This document shows, one piece after another, positions 10,001-22,802 of a stretch of DNA of 64,000 bases (position 1 is its first letter; each line of letters starts with the position of its first letter). The position numbers were made by a program, and so were the translations under genes. The DNA lies in NCBI GenBank assembly GCA_020726505.1, contig JAHLEZ010000011.1, forward strand, positions 1,240,001-1,304,000, given 5' to 3'. The stretch is from Leptodontidium sp. MPI-SDFR-AT-0119. Lineage: Eukaryota; Ascomycota; Leotiomycetes; Helotiales; Leptodontidiaceae. The notes beneath the pieces are model-generated. The model was not told the origin of the DNA, did not search any database, and was given only the letters and a program-made list of their open reading frames with translations.

Positions 10001-12274
10001 TCAAAATAAAGCTCCTGTAGAAGTGACAGACTCTACTCTGCTTGCATGTTCAACAGGTGGCTCGTCAGTGACTGATACTGCTACTTTACCACCCTTCTTC
10101 GAAAGGAATGAATTACACAGAATGCCAGTGGCTACACTGACATTCAGACTGTCAACACTGAAGCTTTGGCCGCAGCCCCGAATGTAGAGGTCGAAGTCTG
10201 CCTTGCTTCTCAGGTTCCAACGAAGTCCCTCGCCTTCACTTCCGAGCATGAGAATGCAAGGAGTCTCTGTCAATGGATCTTCCAACTCATCTGTTGATAG
10301 AGATGCTGGCATCGAGGGATCATTCCTCTTAGATGGCGCGACAGCAGCATATACTCGCCACCCGGCTGCCTTCGAGTCGACAACAAAACCGGCAGGTTTG
10401 TTGACCGAAAACAAGGTGATGTTCTCCGAAGCACCCGCTGAAGCTTTGAGAACCACAGGTGTGAATGAAGCGCTGTTTCGCGTTGAAATGGCGATGGCTG
10501 ATACTCCAAGGAATGAAGCTGTACGGATGATGCCACCAAGGTTACCAGGGTCTACGATACTATCGAGTAAGAGGACAAAAGGTTTCCGCCCATTGCGACC
10601 ATTTGTTGTTCGGATGAAGTTAGACGTCCCGTTCACTGCTGCTTCTTCTCTGGACTGGTGATCGACGGATACCTCGAAACCCTCTTGACCATCAACAGAC
10701 TTAAGCTCCCCTAGATGTGTGACAGGTAGACGCGGCAAAGGTGATGCCTCTAGAATGTACCCGTTATGTGGACGCCCACTGCTCATTTTGTCCATGAGTC
10801 GTACCCAGTCGTTGCCGACCCGAACAACCTCGATACCGTTCTTCCGTGCCAATCCCTCTAGTCGAGAATCTCGCTCCGCAATCGTCCGGTGTTCTCCATT
10901 GTAGATGTAGAGTTTGTAGAGCTTTCTTTTTGGAACCTTTCGAGAGATAATGGCGGCCTCGACGACTGAAGCCCCATACAGAAACTCCGAAGCAGGTGTT
11001 GTATACGGCATGGACAGCGGCAAATGCTTGTCACAGACTTGCGATATTCGAAGAGTAGGCTCTGAGCGATCGTGGGTACGTTTTCCATAGGGCTGTTCCA
11101 TGTCACCAACGGCTCTGGGACCCAATTCGACGCTGCTTTCAGACGATCCTGTGCCAGCTTTGCGTGTCATACCTTTGCTGAAGTGCCCCCCGTTTGACCC
11201 TCCCATTCGCCCCGAGGATCTTGCATCGAAAGATCCAGAAGTACGCCTCGAAGAGTTCCTGTCGTTAAGCCAGGCATTTTGATCAGAGTGACCAGTTCCG
11301 AATCGATCGGAAAACCGTGTGCTAGGTCGCCCCGAGGAATATCTATCAGCCGAGCCTCCATCTCGCCCCAGGGATCTAGGCTCCAAAGACTCAGTTGTCC
11401 GTCCGGAATGCTTGTTGTCGTTGAATTTAACAGGGCGATCTAATCGAGGAGTGGGAAAACGTGCAACTGGGCCCTGGACTGAGCTGAACCTGCTGCCTGA
11501 ATGCTTTGAACTGGAGCTATACCTGGTCTCCAAATCCCCCCTCAAAGATGCCCTGTCAAACGGACGGTCTGATTGGGACGTTGATTCAGAAGATCTGTCT
11601 CGGAATGACAATGAAGGGTAGTCATTCTTGGACGTAGAGCCTTGATATCTTGACTGGTATTCTGGCCGGGAAGAACGGTCGTTGGAACGAGCGTCTGACT
11701 TAGCTTCGAATCTAGATGCACCGGCCCTTGGATTGAAGTTTCGTTCCTTGTTAGATTCTCTGCCATGGCGGGTCTCTTCGTATTCGAACTTGCGGATGCG
11801 AGGCCTGACTTTCTCTCCAAACCTACCGCGCATTTCCGACTCTACAAGCCCCTCGGAACGCAGAATAGCCTCGCCCCGTGAATGTTTACTGCTCCTAGTC
11901 ATACTATCTCTGCCCCGAAGTGACCCAGAGTCACTGCCAGCCAGTCTGTCATGCTGGCGGGCGTCTCCAAATTGTTTCCTAGCTAACGAGGCGGCCTCGG
12001 CAGCTGCAAGATCATATGCAGGAATGCCGTTTCGTTCTCTATAGACTTCGCGTGGGTCATTGGGGTGAGGTTTGCTTTTGCCTCTGAAGCCAACTCCTTT
12101 CGATTTTCGAAGGCCCCGTTGGATAGCAGTATTGACAGAGCCGGCCTTTCCAACGTGGTAGGATCGCAGAAGGATGAGTGGGACAAGAAGGGGGGGCGAA
12201 GGCGGAGATAGAGACAAGGGAGATGATATTCTTAGGTGGCCAGTCCTTCTCAAAAGAAGAAGACTGCTGCTCAT
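10001..12274 (-). CDS. MRM1: mitochondrial large-subunit rRNA 2'-O-ribose methyltransferase
   Basis: 757 residues from the ATG at 12274. A longer open frame reaches 12544, but the shorter start puts a Leu/Arg-rich mitochondrial presequence (MSSSLLLLRRTGHLR) at the N-terminus. The SpoU substrate-binding domain is at about 431-515 (FLYGASVVEAAI). The SPOUT methylase is at about 565-725, with LLLDSIVDPGNLGGIIRTA, the MLGSEGEGL loop and the C-terminal SVDSLNVSVATGILC knot. Yeast Mrm1 methylates one G of the 21S rRNA peptidyl-transferase centre. The roughly 320-residue Ser/Arg/Gly-rich linker (about 100-420) is far longer than in bacterial relatives and probably disordered. No intron. Confidence 0.92.
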   Translation of the reverse strand: MSSSLLLLRRTGHLRISSPLSLSPPSPPLLVPLILLRSYHVGKAGSVNTAIQRGLRKSKGVGFRGKSKPHPNDPREVYRERNGIPAYDLAAAEAASLARKQFGDARQHDRLAGSDSGSLRGRDSMTRSSKHSRGEAILRSEGLVESEMRGRFGEKVRPRIRKFEYEETRHGRESNKERNFNPRAGASRFEAKSDARSNDRSSRPEYQSRYQGSTSKNDYPSLSFRDRSSESTSQSDRPFDRASLRGDLETRYSSSSKHSGSRFSSVQGPVARFPTPRLDRPVKFNDNKHSGRTTESLEPRSLGRDGGSADRYSSGRPSTRFSDRFGTGHSDQNAWLNDRNSSRRTSGSFDARSSGRMGGSNGGHFSKGMTRKAGTGSSESSVELGPRAVGDMEQPYGKRTHDRSEPTLRISQVCDKHLPLSMPYTTPASEFLYGASVVEAAIISRKVPKRKLYKLYIYNGEHRTIAERDSRLEGLARKNGIEVVRVGNDWVRLMDKMSSGRPHNGYILEASPLPRLPVTHLGELKSVDGQEGFEVSVDHQSREEAAVNGTSNFIRTTNGRNGRKPFVLLLDSIVDPGNLGGIIRTASFLGVSAIAISTRNSASFTPVVLKASAGASENITLFSVNKPAGFVVDSKAAGWRVYAAVAPSKRNDPSMPASLSTDELEDPLTETPCILMLGSEGEGLRWNLRSKADFDLYIRGCGQSFSVDSLNVSVATGILCNSFLSKKGGKVAVSVTDEPPVEHASRVESVTSTGALF

Positions 12275-13243
12275 CGCACAGTCAGTCACTGGAGTGGATA
12301 GGCGGCGGATCGAAGGAGGGTTATGAGTTGGAGTTGGTTGGTAGATGAGTACGGTACCTGCATATGCGCGAGCATTGATTGCATAGTAGGATATCAAGGG
12401 AGTTGATAATAACAATGGAAGCACAAGACGACACGGGCAGGGAGAAGAGAAGAGACGGGAAGAAAAAAAGCTCGCGATGCACACACGCGCACGCACACCT
12501 GCGCAGGGGCTTGGGCTCTGGTTCAGCAAGTTCCCGCACGGCACGGCATCGCACAGCGCCTCACCACACGCCGAGGCGAGGCTGGGTGGTAGCCCGGTAT
12601 GTACTATGCGCGTGACTGGGGGTACTTTCAGGTATCACCGTTACTGTCCCCCGAATTCACGGTGCGGTATGGTACGAAAGGTACTGTAAAGAGCTGCTTA
12701 CCTGCCTTGCCTATCAGGTATCTGGGGAGTAAGTACCGAGTTAGTCAGCGAAACGCGGTCGTGTAAAGTACCCCACAAGACCGACGCGAAAACACCACAC
12801 TCCACCACACCAAACATCGGATCCGTCTGCCACGCTGTGACATTGGTAGAGCTCACCTCGGACCCAGCAGCCACCGCAGCTTTATTCGTCGGGCTCTAAT
12901 ACCCCGTCGAAACCTACGAGCAGAATATATCACAGCACGATAATCTACCATCCGCAACCGCTGCTCGGGTACTGTACATTCGCAGCGTTGAACGTGCCAG
13001 TCCTCCCCCTCAAGCGTATTTGTTTCCCTACGACTTCCCCGGGCCGTCGCAGCCATGCAATGAACAGGGCAAGTAAGGCAGGTAAGAGTGCATATTTGAA
13101 GTAGGCTACAGGAAAGCCCAATCCTGTACGCGCTACAGTCCGCGGCCGGCCCATGTTACTGACACAGGCGCCAGGACCTGCTCGATAGCTTGAGAGAATC
13201 TCCACGCAAAGAAACCCCTCGGCCCAACCCAGCCCAGCCCAGC
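12275..13243. promoter_or_regulatory. divergent intergenic region between MRM1 and the remodeller
   Basis: About 970 bp between two head-to-head genes. It includes GT/AC-rich runs (CACACGCGCACGCACAC near 12480) and repeated GGTA-CC words. Presumed shared promoter; no specific site can be defended. Confidence 0.4.
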
Positions 13244-16200
13244 ATGGCAGATCATATATCTGATTCCGAGAACTCTGAAAGCCACCGCGATAGACCACAG
13301 ACACCCGAGCCGCAATCAGCACAGGGGGGAGTGGAGAATTCGCCGCCTCAGTCGGTATTGTCGCATCGGCCTCGAGATTCCCCACCAAAGCCCAACACCG
13401 AGCCGAAGAAGGCAGATTCAGTATCTGTTCTGGTGTCTGCACCTGCGCGTCCCTGGGAATACCAGCCTTATCAAGGCGACACTACAGTAGAGACTGTTCT
13501 CAGGGAGACAGGAGGGCCGGATGGTTCCACATGGTACAAAATTGAGTTTGAGAGCGGGAAAAAAAAGAAGGTGAGTTGGATGTGATGTTTTGATGGCCCC
13601 TTCATAGGCAAGATGTTGGAAAGTTGCACAACTATTCGCACTCAAGTGAGCTAGCTTTGAGGCTTTATGTTGCAGTCGGCAGATTCACTACCACGTGTAA
13701 TTACTTTGGCAGTCTCTTGGAAAAACTGCTAGAGCTGCGTCGCAACTCCCCTCCGAGAATCTCTCCACTCTTCCTCCAACGACAAACAACCACAGCTTCT
13801 CCTCATATCTTGATCTCAAGAGACTTCAACTCGCAATCGTTTCAACAAACACACAGCTCCTCATCCTTGATCTTTGAACCCCCTTCAGCAGACTGTTTTT
13901 AAAGTTCAGGCTTCGTTCAGTCCCTCCACTCACCTTGACTTTCCTCATCATTTCATCCACCTCCTTCTCTATGATTCATAGTGAAACTCAATTCGACTCC
14001 TAATAGTACCTCCCCTCCCCTCTGCCCCCCTCGTCAGTGCATCTACTTCTCTCTCCATATGTCATGGCAAACTCAGCGCAGCTTCTGAGATCAATTAAAC
14101 TAACTATCCTTCCAGGTGCCATTGGAAACTCTACTTCAACTTCGTAACGGTCAGAACGCTCTAAACTTCTACAATCGTGACGAATCTCAGTCCTCTCAAG
14201 ACGACATGCGATCTAGTGCTGAACCCGAAATGGCTACCATGCCTAGCAAGCGTGTCCGTACAAAGACCCCGAACGCTGGGTTTGTGGACAGCTCTCGTAT
14301 TCCACTTCATTCCGACGACGAAGTCTCTGGCGATCAGTCAATCGTTAAGAAGCGACGACTGGAGAAGGGACGCGTGTCGGTTTTGACAAGCAACAGCACT
14401 CGGCAGAGCAGTCGGGTCAGCAGTCGCCCATCTTCTCGAACAATTCATGATGAAGAGAGCTCAGAGTCCGATTCAGATGACCCCGAACCAGCACGTGTCA
14501 CCAGGTCAGCTAACAACAGACCAGCTATCAAGTTGAAGCCCAATAGCTCTTTTCATAATGGTGAAGATGACGATGATGAAGACGACGAAGACGAGCTAGC
14601 TGGCCCGGTACAGAACGAGAGTGGCTCGGATATTGTTTTCATGCAGCCGAAACGCTCGAGGCGGAACAAAGATCGTCAAGGCAAATCGCAGTCCAAGAAT
14701 GGCCAAGGCAAAGGTAGGGGGAGGCCTCGAAAGAGTCGCAACTCTTCATCCTCACCTGAACGTCCCCAGCCCAGCCGTCGGTCTGGCCGCGAGAGGGCGA
14801 CAAAGGACATGAGAGAGCGGGACATGGACGAAGAGCTGTTCGCGGATGATGTCACTGTGAACAACACTCCCAAGGTTATCAGCATACGCGAAATCTTCAA
14901 GCCTACCGCTAAGGATTCGCTCTTTGGCCGATTCCATAATGAAACGTGTGATGTTTGTTCAGGTACTGGTTCACACTCTAATAAGGGTACGAGCCCTCTC
15001 ATCCACTGCCAAGGCTGCTCTACCTCCATACACAAAATCTGTCTGGGATACCGCAGTGGGAGAGAGCATATGGTAACCAAGATTGGCCATGAGAATTTTG
15101 TCATGCAATGCCGTCGTTGTATTGGTATCGCGGGAAAGAAGGACAAGTCTGCCCCTCGCTTGGACGTTTGTCAAGATTGCAAGAAGCCTGGACCTGCATG
15201 CGCTGCCTTTGCCCCTAAGCGTACCTCGAAGCAAGAGGAGAAGCTAAGAGAGGAAAACGATGGGGATGACCCGATTACAGAGGTGTCCGACTCACTAATC
15301 AATAACTCAGAGAACGTCCTCTTCCGGTGTACCTCCTGCCAACGCACCTACCACTTCGAGCACCTCCCACCTCTCAAATCTTCGAAGAAGCCTGATGATC
15401 TCGACGTGGCACGTGAAAAGCGCCTAAAAGAGTATTCCCTCAAGTGGCACTGTAAGGATTGCCACACAATGCCAGCAAAGGTTCAGGGAATGGTCGCTTG
15501 GAGACCTGCTGATCGGGAGTCGTACATTGAGGGCCAAACGGTTGAAGATTTCCGTGAAGACGAGAAAGAGTATCTCATCAAGTGGACGGAGCTATCTTAC
15601 TTCAAATGCACTTGGATGCCAGGCGCCTGGGTTTGGGGCGTAACGGCTACCACAATGCGCAAGGCCTTTGCTCGTCGTGACGAGGGAATCAACGAGTTGC
15701 CAAAATATACAGAGGACGAGGCTATTCCTGAGGAGTTTCTACGCATGGAAATCATATTCGATGTTCAATACGACGACGAATTCGAGCCGGAGTCCGAGGA
15801 AGCCGACAAAGCTGCTGTGAATATGATCGAGCAGGTTCTAGTCAAGTTTCAGGGCCTTGGGTACGAGGAAGCTGTCTGGGAAGAGCCTCCCGAGCCTAAG
15901 GACGAGGCCCGTTGGAGCGACTTCGTCGCTGCTTACAACGAATACGTTGCTGGAAGATATCTTAAGCAACCAACTGCCACTGTTATGAAAACACGTTCCG
16001 ATACATTCCGGGCATTAAACTTTGAAAAGGACGTTGAGTTGAAGGAGCAGCCATCTGCTTTGACCGGGGGGAAGATGATGCCTTACCAGATGGAGGGTCT
16101 GAATTGGTTGCTGTACAATTTTCATCAAAAGAAGAACGTCATTCTTGCAGATGAAATGGGCCTGGGAAAGACTATTCAGTTGATTGCTTTCATGGCATCC

Positions 16201-18954
16201 CTCGTCAAGGACAATCCTGAATGCTGGCCGTTTCTTGTCGTTACGCCTAACTCTACTTGTCCCAACTGGCGTCGAGAGATCAAGAAATGGGCTCCAGACC
16301 TCCGAGTCGTGGCGTATTACGGCGTCAAGAAGGCCCGCGACATGGCGATGGAGTATGAACTCTACCCAGATGGTTGCTCTGATCTCCGAGCTCATGTAGT
16401 TGTCACGTCATACGAGGCACCAGTGGATGACCATAGTCGATCGTTTTTCAGACGGATCAAATGGGCTGGTTTGATCATTGACGAAGGCCAGCGATTAAAG
16501 AACGACGAGAACTTGCTTTATATCGCGCTGAAAGCCGTGAAGGCACCTTTTCAAGTACTATTGACAGGTACGCCGCTTCAGAATAACAAGCGCGAGCTTT
16601 TCAATCTTCTCCAATTCCTCGACACATCCATTGATGCTGCTGAAATGGATGAAAAATACGCTGAGCTCACGAAGGAGAATTTGCCCGAGTTGCATGAACT
16701 TATTCGTCCATTCTTTCTAAGGTACGCATGCACACACACACATCTCCATAACAGAGGCTACTTTACTAATTGAACTGCTCAGACGGACTAAGCTTCAAGT
16801 ATTAAAGTTCCTTCCTCCGATGGCCCAAGTCATTCTTCCCGTCTCCATGAGTGTCGTGCAAAAGAAGCTGTATCGGTCCATTTTAGCAAAGAACCCCGAA
16901 CTCATCAAGTCCATTCTCGGCCAAACTAAGACCGTCCTTCGACCAGCGGAAAGAGGAAATCTGAACAATATTCTAATGCAGCTTCGGAAATGCCTCTGCC
17001 ACCCCTTTCTCTACAGTTCGGCCATTGAAGAGATCTCGAAGACGGATTCTGAGGAAGACGTTCAGCGCAAGCTCGTTGAAGCCTCCTCCAAATTTCAGCT
17101 GCTAAAGATCATGCTACCAAAACTAAAAGAACGAGGACATCGAGTTCTTTTGTTTAGTCAATTTTTGATGCAGCTCGATTTAGTTGAGGATTTCTTGAAC
17201 GGACTTGATTTACCCTTCAAGCGATTAGATGGGAACGTTGGTTCGTTGGAGAAACAAAAACGTATCGATGCTTTCAATGCCCCGGATTCAGATCTTTTTG
17301 CATTTCTCTTGTCCACTCGAGCTGGAGGTGTTGGTATTAATCTGGCAACGGCCGATACTGTCATTATCATGGTAAGAATTCAATACCCACCCTATCTCGC
17401 TGGCACTTTCACTGACTCAAAGAAAAAGGATCCTGACTTTAATGTATAAACCATTCCGTAACCGTTTCCAGGCGATATCTTGCTGACTTAAATAGCCTCA
17501 CCAAGACATCCAAGCTCTCTCCCGAGCCCATAGAATCGGGCAGAAAAAGAAGGTCTTAGTCTTCCAGCTAATGACTAAGGATAGTGCCGAAGAGAAGATT
17601 GTCCAGATCGGGCGCAAGAAAATGGCGCTTGACCAAGCTCTGATCGAGAGTATGGGTGCCGAGGATGATGCTGGCGTGGACTTGGAGTCTATTCTTAGGC
17701 ACGGTGCACAAGCCCTCTTTAGTGACGATGACCGCAATGACATCCGATACGACTCTGCTTCTGTGGATAAGTTACTGGATCGAACACAAGTCGAAAACAC
17801 AAGTACCGACGAGGAGAAGACAGCAGAATCGCAATTCTCATTTGCACGGGTTTGGGCTAACGACAAAGGCACCCTGACTGAGGATGTTAGAGACGATGAT
17901 GCCTACGAAGCTCCTCCAGATCTTTCGGTGTGGGATAAGATTCTTAAGCAAAGAGAAATGGATGCTGCCGCCGAAGCTGCTAGAAATATGCAAACCTTCG
18001 GGCGTGGCAAGCGGACTCGGCAGGTGAGTGCATCTGCATATACTTCCGCTGTTATGGGTCGTCTAGAAGCTAATCGCTCATTAGGCTGTTGACTACCACA
18101 AGTCTAACATGGATATCGATGATGACCCTTCTCCGAAGAAGAAGCCATCCAAAAAAGGACCCGACGAGTCTGCGAGCGACTTGGACTTCCGGTCTGCTGG
18201 TGAGTCCGATGGAGATGGAGATGGAGACGACTCCGATATTGAATTAGTCGATCCAAGAGAGCTCGAGCTACACCAGAAGGGCCGAGTAGGCTCGCAGCGA
18301 ACTCCAACTAAAGGTACGGGCAAAAGACAGGTTATTTCTAAGAAAGCTACGCCTTCAAGAGCTCAGAAAGCTACCACAGCAGGAAAGACAATCACATTAC
18401 AGCATGCCAAAGCAAAGGCGCCAGCCAAGCCCCCCCAACCTTCTAAGCAGAAGCTACCAGCCCGAAATGTAGCTCTTAGCAAAGCTACGAAGCCGCAGGC
18501 CCATCCTTCCAAGCAAAAGCTACCAGCCAAAGCCATGGCTTCTAGTCAAGCTACGAAGCAGCAAGTAACACCTGAGGCAAGAGTAGTCACCTCCTTGCCA
18601 AAGGCGCAAACTGATGAGGCGCATGTCCCGTCTCGCTTAGCGTCGAAATTGCCATCTGTCAAAGCCGTTAAAGCTAACACAATGTTGCACTCGCAGACAC
18701 CTCCCAATACTCAGCAACCTACACGAGCCAAGGCAGTTTCCAAGGCCACCCTACCTCCCAACAGATCCCCTACAGCCAATACCAACAGCAGCCTGGCAGC
18801 GCAAGCTCACAATTCAGACCGGCAGCTTACAGAAGTGCCCAGCCTGAAGCTCCGATTCAAAAAGCCACAAGCAGTGCATCAAGACCCTACTACGATCCAA
18901 TCCGCCCCCCTCAAAACCAAGGCAACGGTCAAAGCAACAGCACAGCCCAAGTGA
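13244..18954 (+). CDS. Mi-2/CHD3-like (Mit1-type) chromatin remodelling ATPase
   Basis: Six exons: 13244-13570, 14116-16721, 16783-17371, 17429-17443, 17496-18023, 18085-18954; 1,644 residues as drawn. In order: an acidic N-terminus, a conserved TWYKIEFESGKKKKVPLE segment across intron 1, a Cys-rich PHD-like module at about 387-443 (CDVC to CRRC), and a second Cys/His group. Two chromo-like segments follow near 593 (YLIKWTELSYFKCTW) and 680. The SNF2 motor has DEMGLGKT near 786, DEGQ near 897 and, in exons 3-5, the helicase-C motifs up to RAHRIGQ. In fission yeast Mit1 is the remodeller of the SHREC silencing complex, so a heterochromatin role is inferred. Intron 1 is long (545 bp). Exon 4 is only 15 nt. 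The C-terminal frame is uncertain; see the next entry. Confidence 0.88.
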
Positions 18955-19301
18955 TTCTTCCTCCCATTCTCCCTCTTAACAGACATGGAAGGGGCGAAAT
19001 GCCAAAACAACGCCAGAAAATCAGTAGCCCCTGGTGCCCCGAATGTCGTTCTGATCATCCAAGAGGACAATGTCCACTTCAGCCCCGATTCACGGAGATA
19101 TGTGGCATCTGTCGATTATCCCATTTCGGTATGGGTAAATCATGCCCTAAGATGTCCTCCGAAGCCCAGATCCGTCTTATGCTCGACAGTCTCAAACACA
19201 GCAAAGAGCCCCACGAACTAGTCATTGCAACGAGGAAGGTTTTGCAAAAAGCACTTTTAGATCGGGGCCTTGAGAGGAAGGCGAAGCGGGGAAATCCTTA
19301 G
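18951..19301 (+). CDS. C-terminal zinc-binding module of the remodeller, in another frame
   Basis: This frame encodes WCPECRSDHPRGQC, then CGICRLSHFGMGKSC and an amphipathic tail. That Cys/His arrangement closes the fungal Mit1-type remodellers I know of, so it very likely belongs to the gene above. It is open from 18678. The preceding frame stops at 18954. A 32-nt GT-AG segment (18951-18982) would join the two in phase and give 1,749 residues, but is too short for a normal intron. A one-base indel between about 18570 and 18700 is the alternative. A separate small gene is least likely because there is no good ATG. Confidence 0.6.
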   Translation: MILPPILPLNRHGRGEMPKQRQKISSPWCPECRSDHPRGQCPLQPRFTEICGICRLSHFGMGKSCPKMSSEAQIRLMLDSLKHSKEPHELVIATRKVLQKALLDRGLERKAKRGNP

Positions 19302-22300
19302 GACGATCATAGATGCGCCCTTTTTTTTCGATGTATAATTTTTCTCTTTTTGTTTCTTTCCCTGCAGCCTCTCTAGCTGCTTTCGCGGAACTTGAGGGCC
19401 AATTTCATACCCTGATATGAGGTGGGGCGGAAATTCCCCAGTCTAGACAACTTCTCAAGAGTATCTCGAGGAGAGAGCAATTGGCAGGCATTCGCAGATG
19501 CTAACAGGGATGCCAAAACCAATTCTAACATAGAATACAAAAATGCAAAGATAAAACTCACATGCTTTTCCAAGTTCACGAGAATGACTCAAACCGTTCA
19601 GCTCGGCTCAGAACCACTCAAAGCGGATCAGCCCATAATCTTCATTACTGACGAACACTTCTTCGCAGTCAGCTACCAACGTGAAAATGAGTATATGATT
19701 TTAGGCAATATGAAGCGAAAGCAACATGCGTTCATATGGTGTTCGTGGAGAGCACGCGCGTGGTGTCCCAGCCATGGAGCGATTACGTAATTTAGCCAAG
19801 GTGCAGCACCTCTTCTTCTCCCTTCATTCTCGGCCTCCTTCACTACTCAATCACAGCTGTCGCTGATTTCGACATTGCACTACATCATCGATGAAACCAC
19901 CAGATGTAGCACATTAGTCACGCACATGGCAGGTGCTGTATTCATCGTCTGTCTCAAGTCCCCGGAATCTCGCTGCTACCCCTGACTTTGCATGCTGGAC
20001 TGGGACTCGGACTCGGCCTTAACGTGATATTCAAGTTCAACATCTCGATCCTTTGGCAGGCCATTTTTGGTTCCAGTAGTTGCATGCTTTGGTTTGCTGA
20101 ATATATCCGGGATTGACAATATCATGTTCAGTGGAGGCAGGCCAAAGTATGTTTGGTTCGCTGACGCTGGGAAGGGAAGGCGTGTAGAAAAAAGAGTCAT
20201 CTAATTCTCTGTTCTCTGTTCTGTTCAAAAAGTCCTGATTCTTTGCAATTCTGCCCTTCTTATACTAAAGCTGGGTGACTGGGACGGAACTCACAAGGTG
20301 ACTTCTCGGAGCATCACACCATCCTAGTCTGCTCGAAACTGAAACAGTGCGCTACTAGTGAACTTGGTCGTTTCTCCTGCTTGCTGCGTTTGCATGTGGA
20401 GAGAGAGGGAGCAAGTTACTACCGAATCAAACCTGTATTCTTACAACATCTTGAACTTTGCAGGTTGACATGGAGATTCGAACTTGGCCTGCTCTTAAGC
20501 ATTGCCCCGCTGGACGCATGCAGAGCTAAGACATTATGTCACAGCTTCCCATTGCTTCATTTTGCACAGCCAAGGTGCCATGTCAAGAGAATCGGCGTTT
20601 GCTTCTATATCGCTCCTCTTGACAGATCCAGCTGCCTGGTACCGCGTTCTGCAGGTGTCATACGTGACTGAATGACCTCTCGTACACTGGATTTCGGCAT
20701 CTGCGGTCTCAGGTAATTCTAAATGCTAGATTACAGCTTCCATTGGCTGGTTTCTGGCCCAGCCCTCGACCAGCTATCTCAAGAAGTCAAGAATGACTGA
20801 GTTGCTTCCGATATGTACGGAAAACGGACGTATGCGCCTACTCAGCCAGGGGAACATCAAACTAACACACACCATGCAAGAATCACAAGGAGAGATAATT
20901 TACTATGAGGAGTTACTGCTACGGAGATGGAGGTTTCCTTGGGCGCTCTCCTTCAAAGTATATTACACCATCAATTGAAAGAACTTGGGCACTCGGGCGC
21001 GATGAAAGCCAAAGAAAAACAAAGCTAGAGGCTGATATACTAGGGCTGATTTCATTTAGGCCTCCCTCTGCTGTTTGATATTGCCTTGATGTTGAGGGGA
21101 TTCCCAGAAAGACATGACCAGCTTATACTGTGCTCGAGTGGGGTTGCCTTCTACGGACAAAGGAAAGTGGTGTTGAAATTCAGCACGGCTATAAAGACCC
21201 GGTGAATAACGACATCTAAAGGTGAATCACCGACGTCGGCGCGGTCGTTAGCCTCAAGCCTCGCGATATGATGAATATCTGCAGCATCCGCTCGAATTCC
21301 CCGCTCCCTTCTCGCTCCCACCTCCCCTTCCTCCTCGTGCCTCGACACCTTTTCTCCGCACAACCACATTTTCTCCTCTGCTACACAACACCTCTCGACC
21401 GAGGTAGCTTCTTGCGACTTCGAATTCAGTGTCTGCGGGTGCTTTTGCACGTCCAAAAGGTACGTGATACACATCTGGGGATGACCCACCGCGCCTTAGA
21501 TGTTTCTTTCTTTCTTTTAATCTTGAACCCACTTCTCCCCCCTCTGCGCTATAATTCATAATTCATCAGCTATAGCTAACTATATCGGTTCAAGACAGAT
21601 CATTTTCTCAGTACGATCAAGAGAATTTGATTTCTCCTAGATACAACTACGTTCAGTCACGGCGGGCTCGCCGATTCCCAGTCGACTTTCAAGTAACATT
21701 CAAGCGACCTTTGAGTTCACCCCTCTCTTTGAGTTTGATTGCTTGTTCACTTTCGATTGCTTATTTGCGTTTGTCTTCAAATCTCTCAACACAACCTCCA
21801 CCTTCTTTGACACACACAGTCTCTTCTCTCCTCGCAGCAGCCGGCCTTCTCGTAAACACAACGGCCCTCACGGTTGATACATACCCATATCACAACAGGC
21901 TGTCTGCAAGGACATATTGATCAGCGTGAGTATACAAACCTTATTTTCCTCTGCAATTGAGTCTTTGTCTCCTCGTTTGGGTTTGTAGACTAATTAGCCG
22001 CAACAGGAACCCTAGACAAACGTCCTAATCATAACCAAGGAAATAAAGCAAAGCAAGCTCCGATTTCAAGATTCGGTTCTCAAGCAAGCACTTAATTCCC
22101 GTCTCTTCGAAGTTGAGTGTGAGTCAAGTCAGTTTTCATATTCGTTTGAGTTCAGCTCTGGTTGGCATTTCAAAGACGAGTACACTGCCTCTATCTGTAG
22201 CTGTTTGATTTGGGCTGCTTCGTCTGCTTCACTCTGGCGGAACCCAACCGGCATCACGCCAGGGATGACATGCATTATCCCTTCACTGCAATCACGGCCA

Positions 22301-22802
22301 GGCAACTGCCTAATCAATAGGCACACACGAGTGGCTTCAAGTGCAGGGAGATGAGTGCACAACTGAGCAAGGGAAATACAACGAACATGATTGCTGACAT
22401 TCGGCAGAAGCTGCAACATAGCATCACGCACGTGAGCCTTGACACTGTGCCTTAAGGTACCTATGCCTCTGGCCGTTTGGCCAGCTTCCAATTCATCCTC
22501 TAATGTATCACGTGTAGGGTATCTATCAAACGCTGCAGCAACCCGAAACTAGCAAACGGCGAGCAGGCTTCCAATCGTCCAGAACCTTCTTATCAGAAGA
22601 AAGAATCTCTGAACTTTTGATTCCAGTGTAAGTTTTACAGCAATTTTCTTCCTCGTCTCTTCCTTACAGGCTGGACCATTTTCGAGTTTGTCACAAACAG
22701 TATCTTCAAACTGCATGCTCCTAGGAGCTGTATAGATACACTGTTCGTACCAACCTTGTTCTGCCTCTATCATTCTTATCTTTCCCTGGACCCAGAAACA
22801 TA
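19302..22802. other. long intergenic region and probable leader of the CCCH gene
   Basis: About 3.5 kb with no gene I can support. A 122-codon frame at 19422-19790 (+) has no recognised domain. Pyrimidine-rich tracts at 21.3-22.1 kb with several GT-AG pairs suggest a long, possibly spliced 5' untranslated leader for the gene starting at 22803. That is inference only. Confidence 0.4.

Noticed and set aside
19373..19790. Opposing frames at 19.4-19.8 kb as small genes
   Set aside because: No domain recognised on either strand. The minus-strand frame needs a non-ATG start and contains a plausible GTGAGT-TTAG intron that leads to no upstream exon.
20460..20500. GTTCGAATCTC on the minus strand, resembling a tRNA B box
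   Set aside because: No matching acceptor, D or anticodon stems could be folded around it.
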